This document shows positions 33,930 to 40,863 of a stretch of DNA of 64,000 nucleotides, one piece after another. This stretch comes from Halalkaliarchaeum desulfuricum (GTDB lineage Archaea > Halobacteriota > Halobacteria > Halobacteriales > Haloferacaceae), in NCBI RefSeq assembly GCF_002952775.1, contig NZ_CP025066.1:930001-994000 (forward strand). The letters run 5' to 3'. Made by a program: the position numbers and the translations under genes. The stretch's first letter is position 1, and each line of letters opens with the position of its first letter. Under the pieces are notes generated by a model that worked only from the letters and a program-made list of their open reading frames with translations, was not told the DNA's origin and did no database searches.

Positions 33930-34841
33930 ATGGATCTGGACGAACTCCGGACGGTACAGGCGAAGGAACGCCGGAAGGACAGCCTCCAGCATCTCCGGGA
34001 CTCCTTTTACACCGACGTGGCGACGTACATCGCGGACCTTCGCGCCCAGCGTGACAGGCGTGCCGAACGAGTGGACGATCCCTTCTCCGACGACGGCGTC
34101 CGGCGGCTCTCCGACGAGATCGAAACCGCCGAGGAGGTCGCGGAGGCGACCTACGAACGCCGCGTCGGGAAGGTAGTAAAGCTCGCGTCGTTCGCGGCCG
34201 CGGACATGGCCGTCGAGGAGGAGGGAATGACCGAAGACGAACGGCGGCTGTTCGAAGACCTCGTCGACCGGATCGAGCGGAACAAGGCGACGGTACTCGA
34301 CGCGCTGTCGGGCGTTACGGGCCCCGGAGACCTCGGGAACGCAGACACCGAACCAGCCGCGAACGCGGCCTCCGGAACCGCAAAAGAGTCAGAAAAGCCC
34401 GATGTGGACGGAAACGACCGGAGCGACCTGCTCGCGGAAGCGATGGGCGCCGAGGATCCGGCCGGAACCGACGAAGCCCCAACGGACGTCAGCCAACCGC
34501 CCGGACACACTGGGACAAACGATTCAGAGACTCGCCCGGAGGTCGACCCCGATACCGACGCCGAGACGGACGGGCCGGACACGCTCGATGACGAGCCGTC
34601 GGCGCTGCGGACGGACGGGGCGACCGCGGCTTCAGAACTGGCGGACGATCCGCACGGCGGATCCGACCCCGGGCTTGCGACCGGAACCGACCGAACCACC
34701 GTCCGCATTACCGACGACGTCGGATCGATCCTCGGGGTCGACGATCGGGAGTACGACCTCGAGCGGGAGGACGTCGTCACGCTCCCGGAGACGAACGCCG
34801 GACCGTTGCTCGAGCAGGGAGCTGCAGAACGGGTCGATTGA
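33930..34841 (+). CDS. GINS complex subunit (Gins51-like)
   Basis: The 303-residue protein is a replication-fork GINS subunit, part of the archaeal CMG-like helicase complex. The N-terminal helical domain is at about residues 1-120 (MDLDELRTVQAKERRKDSLQ, then RRVGKVVKLASFAAADMAVE). A disordered acidic linker of roughly 130 residues follows, rich in Asp, Thr, Glu and Pro. The C-terminal B domain is at about 250-303 (VRITDDVGSILGVDDREYD). That order, A domain first then B, fits Gins51. The linker is unusually long compared with bacterial-size GINS and typical for haloarchaea. The gene sits directly after priS and probably shares its transcript. Confidence 0.88.
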   Translation: MDLDELRTVQAKERRKDSLQHLRDSFYTDVATYIADLRAQRDRRAERVDDPFSDDGVRRLSDEIETAEEVAEATYERRVGKVVKLASFAAADMAVEEEGMTEDERRLFEDLVDRIERNKATVLDALSGVTGPGDLGNADTEPAANAASGTAKESEKPDVDGNDRSDLLAEAMGAEDPAGTDEAPTDVSQPPGHTGTNDSETRPEVDPDTDAETDGPDTLDDEPSALRTDGATAASELADDPHGGSDPGLATGTDRTTVRITDDVGSILGVDDREYDLEREDVVTLPETNAGPLLEQGAAERVD

Positions 34842-34889
34842 CGCGATCCAGCACCAATTCCTATAACCACTGGGGGTGTAGACCCGACC

Positions 34890-35540
34890 ATGGAGTGTCC
34901 TCGGTGTGGCGGCGCACTCACCGTCTACCGCCTCGGCGGCGAGTCGTCGTGGGTCTGTCAGGAGTGTGGCTCCGTCGGCGTCGAAACGGAACACGGGTCG
35001 GAGCCGGAGCGGACCGAAACGTGGGAACAGGCCCTGCAGCGGTTTTACGCCAAACACGTCGAACCGGACGGTGTCGTGCCGGACGACGTCGAACAGGACG
35101 GCGTCGAACCGGACGGCGTGGGGGACACCGATGACGGAGGTGACACCGGCGGCCGAGACGACACCGGCGACGGGGGTGAAACCACTGCACCCGAACCGTC
35201 CACAGAAACGGCCGCCGCCGCACTGGACGATTTGGAAGTTCCTGGGGACGGAGAAACCGAACTGCGTCGCCGGGAAACGGTCGCCGAACTGTACGCGTTC
35301 CTCAAGGAACGCAGAACCGCGAAACGGAGTGACTTCCTCGAGATAGTCGAGCCGGAGGTCGTATCGTACGCCAGCGCCGAAGGGTTCTGGGAGAGTGTCG
35401 GCCGTGACAGTCTCGGAGAGCTACCCGGAGTGACACCGCCGGAGTCGGGACATCACGAGTGGGCCTTCGAAAACGAAGAAACCGAACCGGAAACCGAAGC
35501 GGAAACCGAAGCGGAAACCGAGCCGCAGAGCGAACGCTAG
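34890..35540 (+). CDS. Zinc-ribbon protein with acidic linker
   Basis: The 216-residue protein begins with a four-cysteine zinc ribbon (MECPRCGG, then VCQECGSVGVE), like TFIIB-type ribbons. A disordered Asp/Gly/Thr-rich linker (about 60-115, with near-repeats VEPDGV/VEQDGV/VEPDGV) precedes a helical domain around 120-190 that includes RRETVAELYAFLKERRTAKRS. The C-terminus is an imperfect repeat of ETEA. The helical part may be a small winged-helix-like domain, which would suggest a nucleic-acid role, but that is inferred. It follows the GINS gene by 48 bases in the same direction. No named family is certain. Confidence 0.7.
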   Translation: MECPRCGGALTVYRLGGESSWVCQECGSVGVETEHGSEPERTETWEQALQRFYAKHVEPDGVVPDDVEQDGVEPDGVGDTDDGGDTGGRDDTGDGGETTAPEPSTETAAAALDDLEVPGDGETELRRRETVAELYAFLKERRTAKRSDFLEIVEPEVVSYASAEGFWESVGRDSLGELPGVTPPESGHHEWAFENEETEPETEAETEAETEPQSER

Positions 35541-35598
35541 AGACTAATAGTGACTGCCGCCGCTGGAACGCCCTGCATCCGGGATCACGGCGCGAGTG

Positions 35599-35904
35599 TC
35601 AGCCCTCTACTTCCGGGACGTCCTCGATCCGCATCTCCCCGAGTTTGTCGACGATCTCGTCGATTTTTCCGTCGAGTTCGTCGACGAACTCCTGGGTTCG
35701 CTCGGTCGTGATCGCACCCTGGCTCGACGGTTCGATGAGGTTTTCCTCCTCGAGGACGCGAAGCGAGTACCGGACCTTGTGGTGTGGGTAGCCGGTCTCG
35801 TTCGACATCTTCACGATCCCGATCGGCTCGTTTGCGATGACCATTCGGAGCACCTGCAGGTGCCGCTCCAGCATATCGACTTCCTTCTCCAGTCTGTCTA
35901 TCAT
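35599..35904 (-). CDS. Winged-helix transcriptional regulator
   Basis: The 101-residue protein has a winged-helix DNA-binding domain at about residues 15-65 (HLQVLRMVIANEPIGIVKMS, then TGYPHHKVRYSLRVLEEENLIE) and a C-terminal helix that probably dimerises (QEFVDELDGKIDEIVDKLGEM). The start at 35904 (MIDRLEKEVDML) is chosen because a TTTAAAAGG TATA-like box lies about 28 bases upstream, which fits a leaderless transcript. A longer reading is not supported by family pattern. The target genes are unknown; the gene is convergent with the zinc-ribbon gene and divergent from the small gene at 36097. Confidence 0.78.
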   Translation of the reverse strand: MIDRLEKEVDMLERHLQVLRMVIANEPIGIVKMSNETGYPHHKVRYSLRVLEEENLIEPSSQGAITTERTQEFVDELDGKIDEIVDKLGEMRIEDVPEVEG

Positions 35905-36096
35905 GCCATATGTTAACTCGTCTTTGTGCCTTTTAAACGTTGCTGTCTGGCGGCGCACTGAAAAGGGGGGAGACGGGGTGACGCCCGCGTTTTTCCGGTC
36001 TGATACCGATTTTTGCGTGTTAGAAGTTAACGCTTCGGGTTGTTCCAGATCCACGGGAATCGATAACTTAAGTGGAACCCCGACCGAATTCCCAGC

Positions 36097-36432
36097 GTGG
36101 CGTACGTGCTCGAAATCAAGCCGTCAGCGCGCAAGCGGAACGCGGCCGCGGGACGTGCAGTAAACCGGGACGGTACCCGGTGGTCGTTTGCGACGCGGGA
36201 GGCCGCCGAACGGTGGGCCGAGGAGCTCACTCAGGCCGGCGGGGAGCTCGTGTGGGTCCAGTCGGCCCACCCCCGCGACGCGTCGGACGTCGACGGCTAC
36301 CTGCTCTCCCGGCTCGACAGGGGATCGATCGCGGATCGGACCCGACTCACGGCGGAGGGGTCCGACGGAGAAGCCGATCGGCCCGAGGAGGCGACCGAAC
36401 AGGACGTGTTCCCGCTTGCCGACCGACGGTAG
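36097..36432 (+). CDS. Conserved small haloarchaeal protein
   Basis: The 111-residue protein starts with GTG and has a basic N-terminus (MAYVLEIKPSARKRNAAAGR), a mixed alpha/beta centre with TREAAERWAEELTQAGGELVW and an acidic C-terminal tail. The centre is reminiscent of a small beta-alpha-beta unit. There is no signal peptide, membrane segment or catalytic motif. I do not recognise a named family. A GATAACTTAAG promoter-like stretch lies about 30 bases before the start. It stands alone between a regulator gene and the cold-shock gene. Confidence 0.65.
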   Translation: MAYVLEIKPSARKRNAAAGRAVNRDGTRWSFATREAAERWAEELTQAGGELVWVQSAHPRDASDVDGYLLSRLDRGSIADRTRLTAEGSDGEADRPEEATEQDVFPLADRR

Positions 36433-36596
36433 TGCCTCGTGTATCCACCACAGCTGTCGGATCCACAGTTGGAACGTTCGGGGTCACCCAGGCGACGCTG
36501 TTCGGGTCGAATAATAGTAAGTCGTTTCGAACCACCGGACCGCCGAAGGCGATCCGGAGGCCGAACTATCCGTACGGTTGACTGACTCCACCGGAG

Positions 36597-36791
36597 TTAC
36601 AGCCGCTGAAGGTTCGTCGCGCGCGGGCCCTTCTCGGCCTGCTCGATGTCGAATTCGACTTCCTGTCCTTCCTCGAGATCCGGACCGCCGACGTCTTCCA
36701 TGTGGAAGAAGACGTCCTCGTCTGCGTCCTCAGTCTCGATGAAACCGTAACCGCCAGTGTCGTTGAAAAACGCCACAGTGCCTTTCGCCAT
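36597..36791 (-). CDS. cspA: Cold-shock protein (CspA family)
   Basis: The 64-residue protein is a single cold-shock domain, an RNA/ssDNA-binding beta barrel acting as an RNA chaperone. RNP-1 is GGYGFIET and RNP-2 is DVFFHMED, both complete. The N-terminus MAKGTVAFFNDTGG decides the start at 36791 over an upstream in-frame ATG. The upstream region (36800-36880) is rich in A/T and contains a TTAAATAG box, with a second A/T element TTAAATGA further up. Haloarchaeal genomes carry several such genes. Confidence 0.95.
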   Translation of the reverse strand: MAKGTVAFFNDTGGYGFIETEDADEDVFFHMEDVGGPDLEEGQEVEFDIEQAEKGPRATNLQRL

Positions 36792-36937
36792 TGCAAATGA
36801 CTCCACGCGGAGTGAGGCAATCTCACCTTAAATAGCTGTGGGTTACAGTCCGGGGTTCGACCCTCGCACTTAAATGAACGGTCCGGATCGATGGGGGCGG
36901 GGGTGGGGAAACAAACAGAAAACGCGAACAGACAGAT

Positions 36938-37141
36938 TTACTCGTTTTTGAACGAGGCGGTGTACACGAGGAACGCGCCCGTCGCGAGGACGAACGCGAG
37001 GAACGTCACGAGCGCGAGCACGTTGGCGATCGGCGCCAGCGGTTCCACGAAGCTCTGTCCCGTAGTGTCGAGAACGAGGACGGCCAGGAGGGCAGCGATG
37101 AGCGCGAGCAGCCAGTTCGTTGCGAGTTCGTCGAGAGCCAT
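36938..37141 (-). CDS. Small two-segment membrane protein
   Basis: The 67-residue protein has two hydrophobic segments, residues 10-28 (WLLALIAALLAVLVLDTTG) and about 38-60 (VLALVTFLAFVLATGAFLV), and ends TASFKNE. The loop between them is short. No family is recognised and it could be a small membrane component or a stand-alone protein. The start at 37141 is the only ATG at the right place. It is divergent from cofD with 126 bases between starts. Confidence 0.65.
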   Translation of the reverse strand: MALDELATNWLLALIAALLAVLVLDTTGQSFVEPLAPIANVLALVTFLAFVLATGAFLVYTASFKNE

Positions 37142-37267
37142 ACCCGACGGAACTGCCCGCGAACGTAAAAAGCCCGGTCATCAGGAGTGGCGGGGCGTTC
37201 TGCGGCGGGATGCTGGTACTTCGCCTCGTTACGCAGAGTACAAAACGATGCCCGCCGATGAACGCGT

Positions 37268-38266
37268 ATGGTCACGTTTCTCGCTGGTGGGACGGGCACC
37301 CCGAAGCTGCTCGATGGCGCGGTTCGCCTGCTCGAACCGTCGAACGTCAGTGTCGTCGGCAACACCGGCGACGACATCGAACTCGGCGGTTTGCTCGTCT
37401 GTCCCGACATCGACACCGTCCTGTTCCGTGGCGGCGGCGTGCTCGATCGGGAAACCTGGTGGGGGATCGCCGACGACACGACGACAACCCACACGGAACT
37501 CCATCGACTCGCCGAGGCAGCGGGACTGGAACCGGGTCCCCGATATCTCCCCGAGGAACTCCAGACGGCCGGACGGGAGATTGCGCGCTGGCGACGGTTT
37601 TCCGGCGTCGCAGAGTTCATGGAGATCGGCGACAGGGATCGGGCAGTTCATCTCACGCGCACCAGCCTTCTGGACGAGGGGTATCGGCTCACCGAAGTGA
37701 CGCGTCTCCTGGCGGAGGCATTCGATCTGGAGGTCGACCTCGTGCCGATGTCGGACGATCCCGTCGCCTCGATCGTCCACACCGAGGCCGGCGAACTGCA
37801 CTTCCAGGAGTACTGGGTGGACAGACGGGGCGAACCCGACGTCGAGGACGTCGAGTTCCGCGGGGCCACCGACGCGTCCCCGACACAGGAAGTTCGTGCC
37901 GCGCTGACGAAACCAGTGGTGATCGGACCGTCGAACCCGGTGACGAGCGTCGGTCCGATCCTCGCGTTGTCGGGGGCCCGGGAGGCGCTGCACGCGACGC
38001 CGGTGGTCGTCGTGTCCCCGTTCGTCGAGCGGGAGGTGTTCTCGGGACCGGCGGCGGATCTCATGAACGCGGTGGGCTACGAGCCGTCGACCGCCGGCGT
38101 GGCCGAGGCGTACCCGTTCGCCGACGCGTTCGTCATCGACAACGACGACGGAACCGACCTCGATCGGCCGACCGTCCACACGGACGTGACCATCGACGAC
38201 GCCGACGACGCCGAGCGCGTGATGCGCGCGGTGGCGACGGCCCTGGAGCGGGTGACCGAACCGTGA
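37268..38266 (+). CDS. cofD: 2-phospho-L-lactate transferase (F420 synthesis)
   Basis: The 332-residue enzyme transfers the phospholactyl (or phosphoenolpyruvyl) moiety from the guanosine-activated donor to the deazaflavin Fo, making F420-0 (or its dehydro form). The family pattern is clear: [15 protein letters not shown] at the N-terminus, [27 protein letters not shown] and [14 protein letters not shown]. Length matches CofD. Its stop overlaps the start of the Dus-like gene (GTGA), so the two are translationally coupled. With arfA and ribL it makes F420 and flavin metabolism a theme of the window. Confidence 0.96.
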   Translation: MVTFLAGGTGTPKLLDGAVRLLEPSNVSVVGNTGDDIELGGLLVCPDIDTVLFRGGGVLDRETWWGIADDTTTTHTELHRLAEAAGLEPGPRYLPEELQTAGREIARWRRFSGVAEFMEIGDRDRAVHLTRTSLLDEGYRLTEVTRLLAEAFDLEVDLVPMSDDPVASIVHTEAGELHFQEYWVDRRGEPDVEDVEFRGATDASPTQEVRAALTKPVVIGPSNPVTSVGPILALSGAREALHATPVVVVSPFVEREVFSGPAADLMNAVGYEPSTAGVAEAYPFADAFVIDNDDGTDLDRPTVHTDVTIDDADDAERVMRAVATALERVTEP

Positions 38267-39051
38267 CCCGGCCGTCGCCGCCGTTTTCGCCCCCCGTCGC
38301 CGCCGCCAGTTTGAGCGGTCAGTCCGACGCTGACTGGGCGAAAGCTGCCGCGCAGTACGTCGGCTGTGCGTTCCTCGGCGGGATCGCGCTGGATTCCAAA
38401 AGCCGGGACGCGGCCAGAAAGCTGCGGGAGCGGGATCGCGAGGAGTTCCTGCCGGAGGACCCACTCGAGTTTATAACGTCACAGCTCGCGGAGTTGGAGG
38501 ACGTTCCGATCCACCCCGCCGTCAACGTTCGTTCGGCGACGGTCGAACCGGTTCGGGAGGCGGCGGTCGTGTGTGCCTCGGCCGACGCGACCCTCGAGAT
38601 CAACGCCCACTGTCGACAGGAGGAGATGTGTGCGGTCGGCTGTGGCGAAAGCCTGCTGCGGGACACCGATCGCCTCTGTGAGTACGTCTCGGCGGCAGCC
38701 GACGCGGGGGCGACAGTTTCGGTGAAAGTCAGAACTGAAGTCGACGGCGTCGACCTGCCCGAGACCGCCCGGCAGGTAGCGACGGCGGGAGTCGACCTCG
38801 TTCACGTGGACGCGATGGACTCCGAACACGTCGTCGGAGCAGTTGTCGACGCCCTGGAGGCGGAGACAAGCCCCGCCAACCGTCCCGCAGTCGTCGCCAA
38901 CAACGGGGTGCGGGACCGCGAAACCGTCCGCGAGTATCTCGGCGACGGTGCCGACGCGGTGAGCGTCGGGCGCCCGAGTGACGATGCCGACGTGCTCTCT
39001 CGCGTTCACGAGGCGACAGTGGAGTGGTTCTCCGAGCAACGGATCGAGTGA
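38263..39051 (+). CDS. tRNA-dihydrouridine synthase-like protein
   Basis: The 262-residue protein resembles the flavin-dependent dihydrouridine synthase barrel found in archaea next to cofD. The stretch [22 protein letters not shown] corresponds to the catalytic-loop region (longest motif part [15 protein letters not shown]), followed by [15 protein letters not shown] for FMN phosphate contact and [13 protein letters not shown] near the end. The GTG start at 38263 overlaps the cofD stop by four bases. The protein is shorter than bacterial Dus, about 320 residues, so tRNA reduction is likely but not certain. It is the last gene before the toxin-antitoxin island. Confidence 0.75.
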   Translation: MTRPSPPFSPPVAAASLSGQSDADWAKAAAQYVGCAFLGGIALDSKSRDAARKLRERDREEFLPEDPLEFITSQLAELEDVPIHPAVNVRSATVEPVREAAVVCASADATLEINAHCRQEEMCAVGCGESLLRDTDRLCEYVSAAADAGATVSVKVRTEVDGVDLPETARQVATAGVDLVHVDAMDSEHVVGAVVDALEAETSPANRPAVVANNGVRDRETVREYLGDGADAVSVGRPSDDADVLSRVHEATVEWFSEQRIE

Positions 39052-39073
39052 CGGTTCGGCAACCTGGACTGAA

Positions 39074-39110
39074 TCATCGGCTCCTCCGTTGCTCTATCTC
39101 GTTCAGGTAG
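39074..39110 (-). repeat. Copy A of the aroQ-3'-end-like repeat
   Basis: Core 39087-39110 (minus strand). In the aroQ frame it reads YLNEIEQRRSR then a stop at 39074-39076. It differs from copy B at 3 of 24 core positions. It lies just after the Dus-like gene stop and begins the first toxin-antitoxin unit. Confidence 0.75.
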
Positions 39111-39129
39111 GTGAAATCCATAATACACG

Positions 39130-39170
39130 CCACAATCTCTGCCGGAAGGTTGTGGGTAATAGTGGGCAAT
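39130..39170. promoter_or_regulatory. Candidate operator of the MazF-type module
   Basis: CCACAA and TTGTGG form an inverted repeat with a 14-base centre (39130-39155), and GTGGGTAAT / GTGGGCAAT form an adjacent direct repeat (39152-39170). A TACATATC TATA-like box follows at about 39170-39177, 25-30 bases before the antitoxin start. Autoregulation by the antitoxin is typical of such modules. Confidence 0.4.
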
Positions 39171-39201
39171 ACATATCAGCGGTGGGTCCGTATCGGTATC
39201 C

Positions 39202-39438
39202 ATGAAAGTCGAAGCAACGGACCTCAAAACGAAGGAGACGGACGACCGTGGCCGGGTCTATCTCGGCACCGAGTACGCGAACAAGCGCGTAACCGTCGCC
39301 GTCGTCGAGGTGGAGTCCGACCGTCCGGACGACGACGAGCTGGCTACCGCCTACCGGGAAGCGTCCGATAGCGCAGAGGCGCTGGCCGAGGAGTGGGACG
39401 AAACGTCCGACGAAGCGTGGGAAACTCTCGATGGGTGA
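39202..39438 (+). CDS. Putative antitoxin of a MazF-type module
   Basis: The 78-residue acidic protein precedes and overlaps a MazF/PemK toxin gene by eight bases, the usual order for an antitoxin. The N-terminal half (MKVEATDLKTKETDDRGRVY) looks like a small beta domain related to AbrB-type swapped-hairpin antitoxins. The acidic C-terminal helix (ADSAEALAEEWDETSDEAWE-like, around residues 55-75) would wrap the toxin. The family match is not strong, so the assignment rests mainly on operon context. The ATG at 39202 follows a TATA-like element. Confidence 0.75.
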   Translation: MKVEATDLKTKETDDRGRVYLGTEYANKRVTVAVVEVESDRPDDDELATAYREASDSAEALAEEWDETSDEAWETLDG

Positions 39439-39784
39439 GGATACGGACGTTCGGCGGGGTGATGTCGTCATCGTTCGGCTCGATCCCGCCGAAGGACACG
39501 AAATGAATAAGACGCGACCGGCCGTGGTCGTTCAAAACGACATCGGTAACCGAAACTCCAGCACGACCATCGTCGCGCCCGTCACGGGAACGTATCGCGA
39601 GTATCCGTTCGAGGTGCTCGTCGAAGCGGACGGGTCACCGCTGGAAAAGGACTCCTCGGTCCGGTTAGACCAGATTCGAACCGTTCCGGTTCCGGAACGG
39701 ATTCATTCGGTCGTCGGTTCACTCGACGGACCCATTATGGCTGAAGTCGACGAGGCGCTGAAACTGAGTCTCGGCCTCGACTGA
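39431..39784 (+). CDS. MazF/PemK-type toxin endoribonuclease
   Basis: The 117-residue protein is a MazF/PemK family mRNA-cleaving toxin. It has the N-terminal RRGDVVIVRLDPAEGHEMNK, the conserved RPAVVVQNDIGN with the catalytic Arg, TTIVAPVTG, and the C-terminal SSVRLDQIRTVP. Length is normal for the family. It overlaps the antitoxin gene by eight bases, so the two are translationally coupled. Its stop lies one base from the stop of the convergent repeat copy B, meaning that the cassette fits tightly between repeats. Confidence 0.9.
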   Translation: MGEDTDVRRGDVVIVRLDPAEGHEMNKTRPAVVVQNDIGNRNSSTTIVAPVTGTYREYPFEVLVEADGSPLEKDSSVRLDQIRTVPVPERIHSVVGSLDGPIMAEVDEALKLSLGLD

Positions 39785-39785
39785 G

Positions 39786-39822
39786 CTACCGACTCTCCCG
39801 TTGCTCCACCTTGTTCAGGTAG
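39786..39822 (-). repeat. Copy B of the aroQ-3'-end-like repeat
   Basis: Core 39799-39822 (minus strand). In frame it reads DYLNKVEQRESR then stop TAG (39786-39788), identical to the aroQ C-terminal peptide LNKVEQRESR. It shares 19 of the first 20 core bases with the real aroQ 3' end (copy C). It sits between the two toxin-antitoxin units. Confidence 0.85.
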
Positions 39823-39919
39823 TCGACTGATGTAACGGATTCTACGCCGATTGCCGCTATCTTCGATATTGGACCGGACAGTTTATCAGAGGAGCGCCAT
39901 CGATAGCCGAAGCTTCTTG

Positions 39920-39939
39920 TGTAGTACGTTCGTACTACA
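39920..39939. promoter_or_regulatory. Operator-like perfect inverted repeat of the CopG/RelE module
   Basis: TGTAGTACG-TT-CGTACTACA is a perfect 9-2-9 inverted repeat ending four bases before the antitoxin ATG (39944). A CAGTTTATC TATA-like box lies about 40 bases further up. Position and symmetry fit the operator of a dimeric ribbon-helix-helix antitoxin. Confidence 0.8.
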
Positions 39940-39943
39940 GAAT

Positions 39944-40216
39944 ATGGCACAGTCGGATACTACTGCCGACGGGAACGATGAGAAGGTCAACCTTCGGCTC
40001 CCGAAGGGATTCCTCGCGGACCTCGACGAACAGTGGCAGGAACAGGGGTATAATTCGCGGTCGGAGTTCATGCGCGAAGCCTTACGAGACGCAGTGTACG
40101 GAACTCGGCTCTCGAAGCGGGCGCTCGAAGACCTACTGGAGAGCGAACGACAGTTCGAGGAGGGCGAGACGGTGAGTGCAGAGGAAGCCCGCGAGCGATT
40201 CGGTACGGATGAGTGA
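39944..40216 (+). CDS. Ribbon-helix-helix antitoxin (CopG/ParD type)
   Basis: The 90-residue protein has an N-terminal ribbon-helix-helix domain: strand DEKVNLRLPKGFLADL, then helix-turn-helix EQGYNSRSEFMREALRDAVY. Such domains dimerise and bind palindromic operators. The acidic C-terminal tail (LESERQFEEGETVSAEEARERF) would block the toxin. The ATG at 39944 gives MAQSDTTADGND; an in-frame upstream start would run through the operator and is rejected. Its stop overlaps the toxin start by eight bases. The palindrome at 39920-39939 is its likely binding site. Confidence 0.88.
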   Translation: MAQSDTTADGNDEKVNLRLPKGFLADLDEQWQEQGYNSRSEFMREALRDAVYGTRLSKRALEDLLESERQFEEGETVSAEEARERFGTDE

Positions 40217-40490
40217 GGCATGGACGTGGGAGCTATCCGACCGAGCGGCCGACGGACTCGGGTCCCTTGACGACGAAATCCAACAGCGAGTTCTCGACAA
40301 GTTCGATGACGTGGTCTCGGACGAGTTCCGCGAGCCACCGGACTTCGCCAAGCCGCTGACCGGCGCGAAACCGTGGCAGTCGTTACGGGTCGGTGACTAC
40401 CGAGTCATCGTGCGATTCGACCGCGAAACACGAGTGATGCAGGTCGGCGCAGTCGGGCACAGGTCGTCTATTTACGACGAGTTTCCCTGA
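40209..40490 (+). CDS. RelE/ParE-family toxin
   Basis: The 93-residue protein is a RelE/ParE-superfamily toxin, most members of which cleave mRNA on the ribosome or poison gyrase. The fold pattern is DRAADGLGSLDDEIQQRVLD, the strand AKPLTGAKPWQSLRVGDYRV (with conserved RVGDYRVI), then FDRETRVMQVGAVGHR and a final Tyr. The ATG at 40209 overlaps the antitoxin stop by eight bases, the same overlap length as in the MazF module. It ends 27 bases from the stop of aroQ. Confidence 0.9.
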   Translation: MSEAWTWELSDRAADGLGSLDDEIQQRVLDKFDDVVSDEFREPPDFAKPLTGAKPWQSLRVGDYRVIVRFDRETRVMQVGAVGHRSSIYDEFP

Positions 40491-40517
40491 AGTGGAACGT
40501 CTCGGGATACGAGAGAT

Positions 40518-40550
40518 TCACCGCGATTCGCGTTGCTCCACTTTGTTCAG
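40518..40550 (-). repeat. Copy C: native aroQ 3' end matching the repeats
   Basis: Core 40531-40550, the end of the chorismate mutase gene (LNKVEQRESR then stop at 40518-40520). Copies A and B upstream repeat this region in the same orientation, spaced 712 and 732 bases. Similarity stops after about 20 bases inside the gene. Confidence 0.85.
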
Positions 40551-40853
40551 TTCGATCAGCAGCCGGAATATGGCCTTCACGAGATTCGAGTCCACATCGA
40601 ACCGCTCTGCGTTCTCGCCGGCCCGCTCCATCACCCGGTTTTCCTGTGACTCGTCTGTGGTGGGCAACCCACGTTCCGCTTTGACCTGTGCGATCGTGTC
40701 GGCGACGTAGGTCCGTCTGGCGATCAGTTCGACGATCTCCCGGTCGATCGATTCGATCTCCGCGCGCAGTTCCTCGAGGGACATCTCCTCGGTAACCACC
40801 ACGCTCTCGTCGTCCGATTCCTCGTTTCGGTTCGGTTGTGTGGGCTCGGTCAT
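40518..40853 (-). CDS. aroQ: Chorismate mutase (AroQ type)
   Basis: The 111-residue protein is the all-helical AroQ chorismate mutase, converting chorismate to prephenate for phenylalanine and tyrosine. Motif order is LEELRAEIESIDREIVELIA, ARRTYVADTIAQVKAERGLP and ENRVMERAGENAERF, with the usual Arg and Lys active-site residues. A 25-residue acidic N-terminal extension precedes the domain. It lies 10 bases downstream of aroK on the same strand, an aromatic amino acid operon. Its last 20 bases are the source of the repeats that flank the toxin-antitoxin modules upstream in coordinates. Confidence 0.95.
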   Translation of the reverse strand: MTEPTQPNRNEESDDESVVVTEEMSLEELRAEIESIDREIVELIARRTYVADTIAQVKAERGLPTTDESQENRVMERAGENAERFDVDSNLVKAIFRLLIELNKVEQRESR

Positions 40854-40863
40854 CGTCGATCTG

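Noticed and set aside
36845-36865. GGGGTTCGACCCTC resembling a tRNA T-arm
   Set aside because: No acceptor, D or anticodon arm can be formed with the bases around it, and it lies in the cold-shock gene's upstream region.
39851-40216. A longer 121-codon reading of the RHH antitoxin
   Set aside because: The extra N-terminus would run through the operator palindrome and TATA-like box and does not fit the ribbon-helix-helix family; the ATG at 39944 is better.
39886-40338. Minus-strand frame of 150 codons opposite the CopG/RelE genes
   Set aside because: Antisense of two overlapping toxin-antitoxin genes; Ser/Arg-rich and without a domain.
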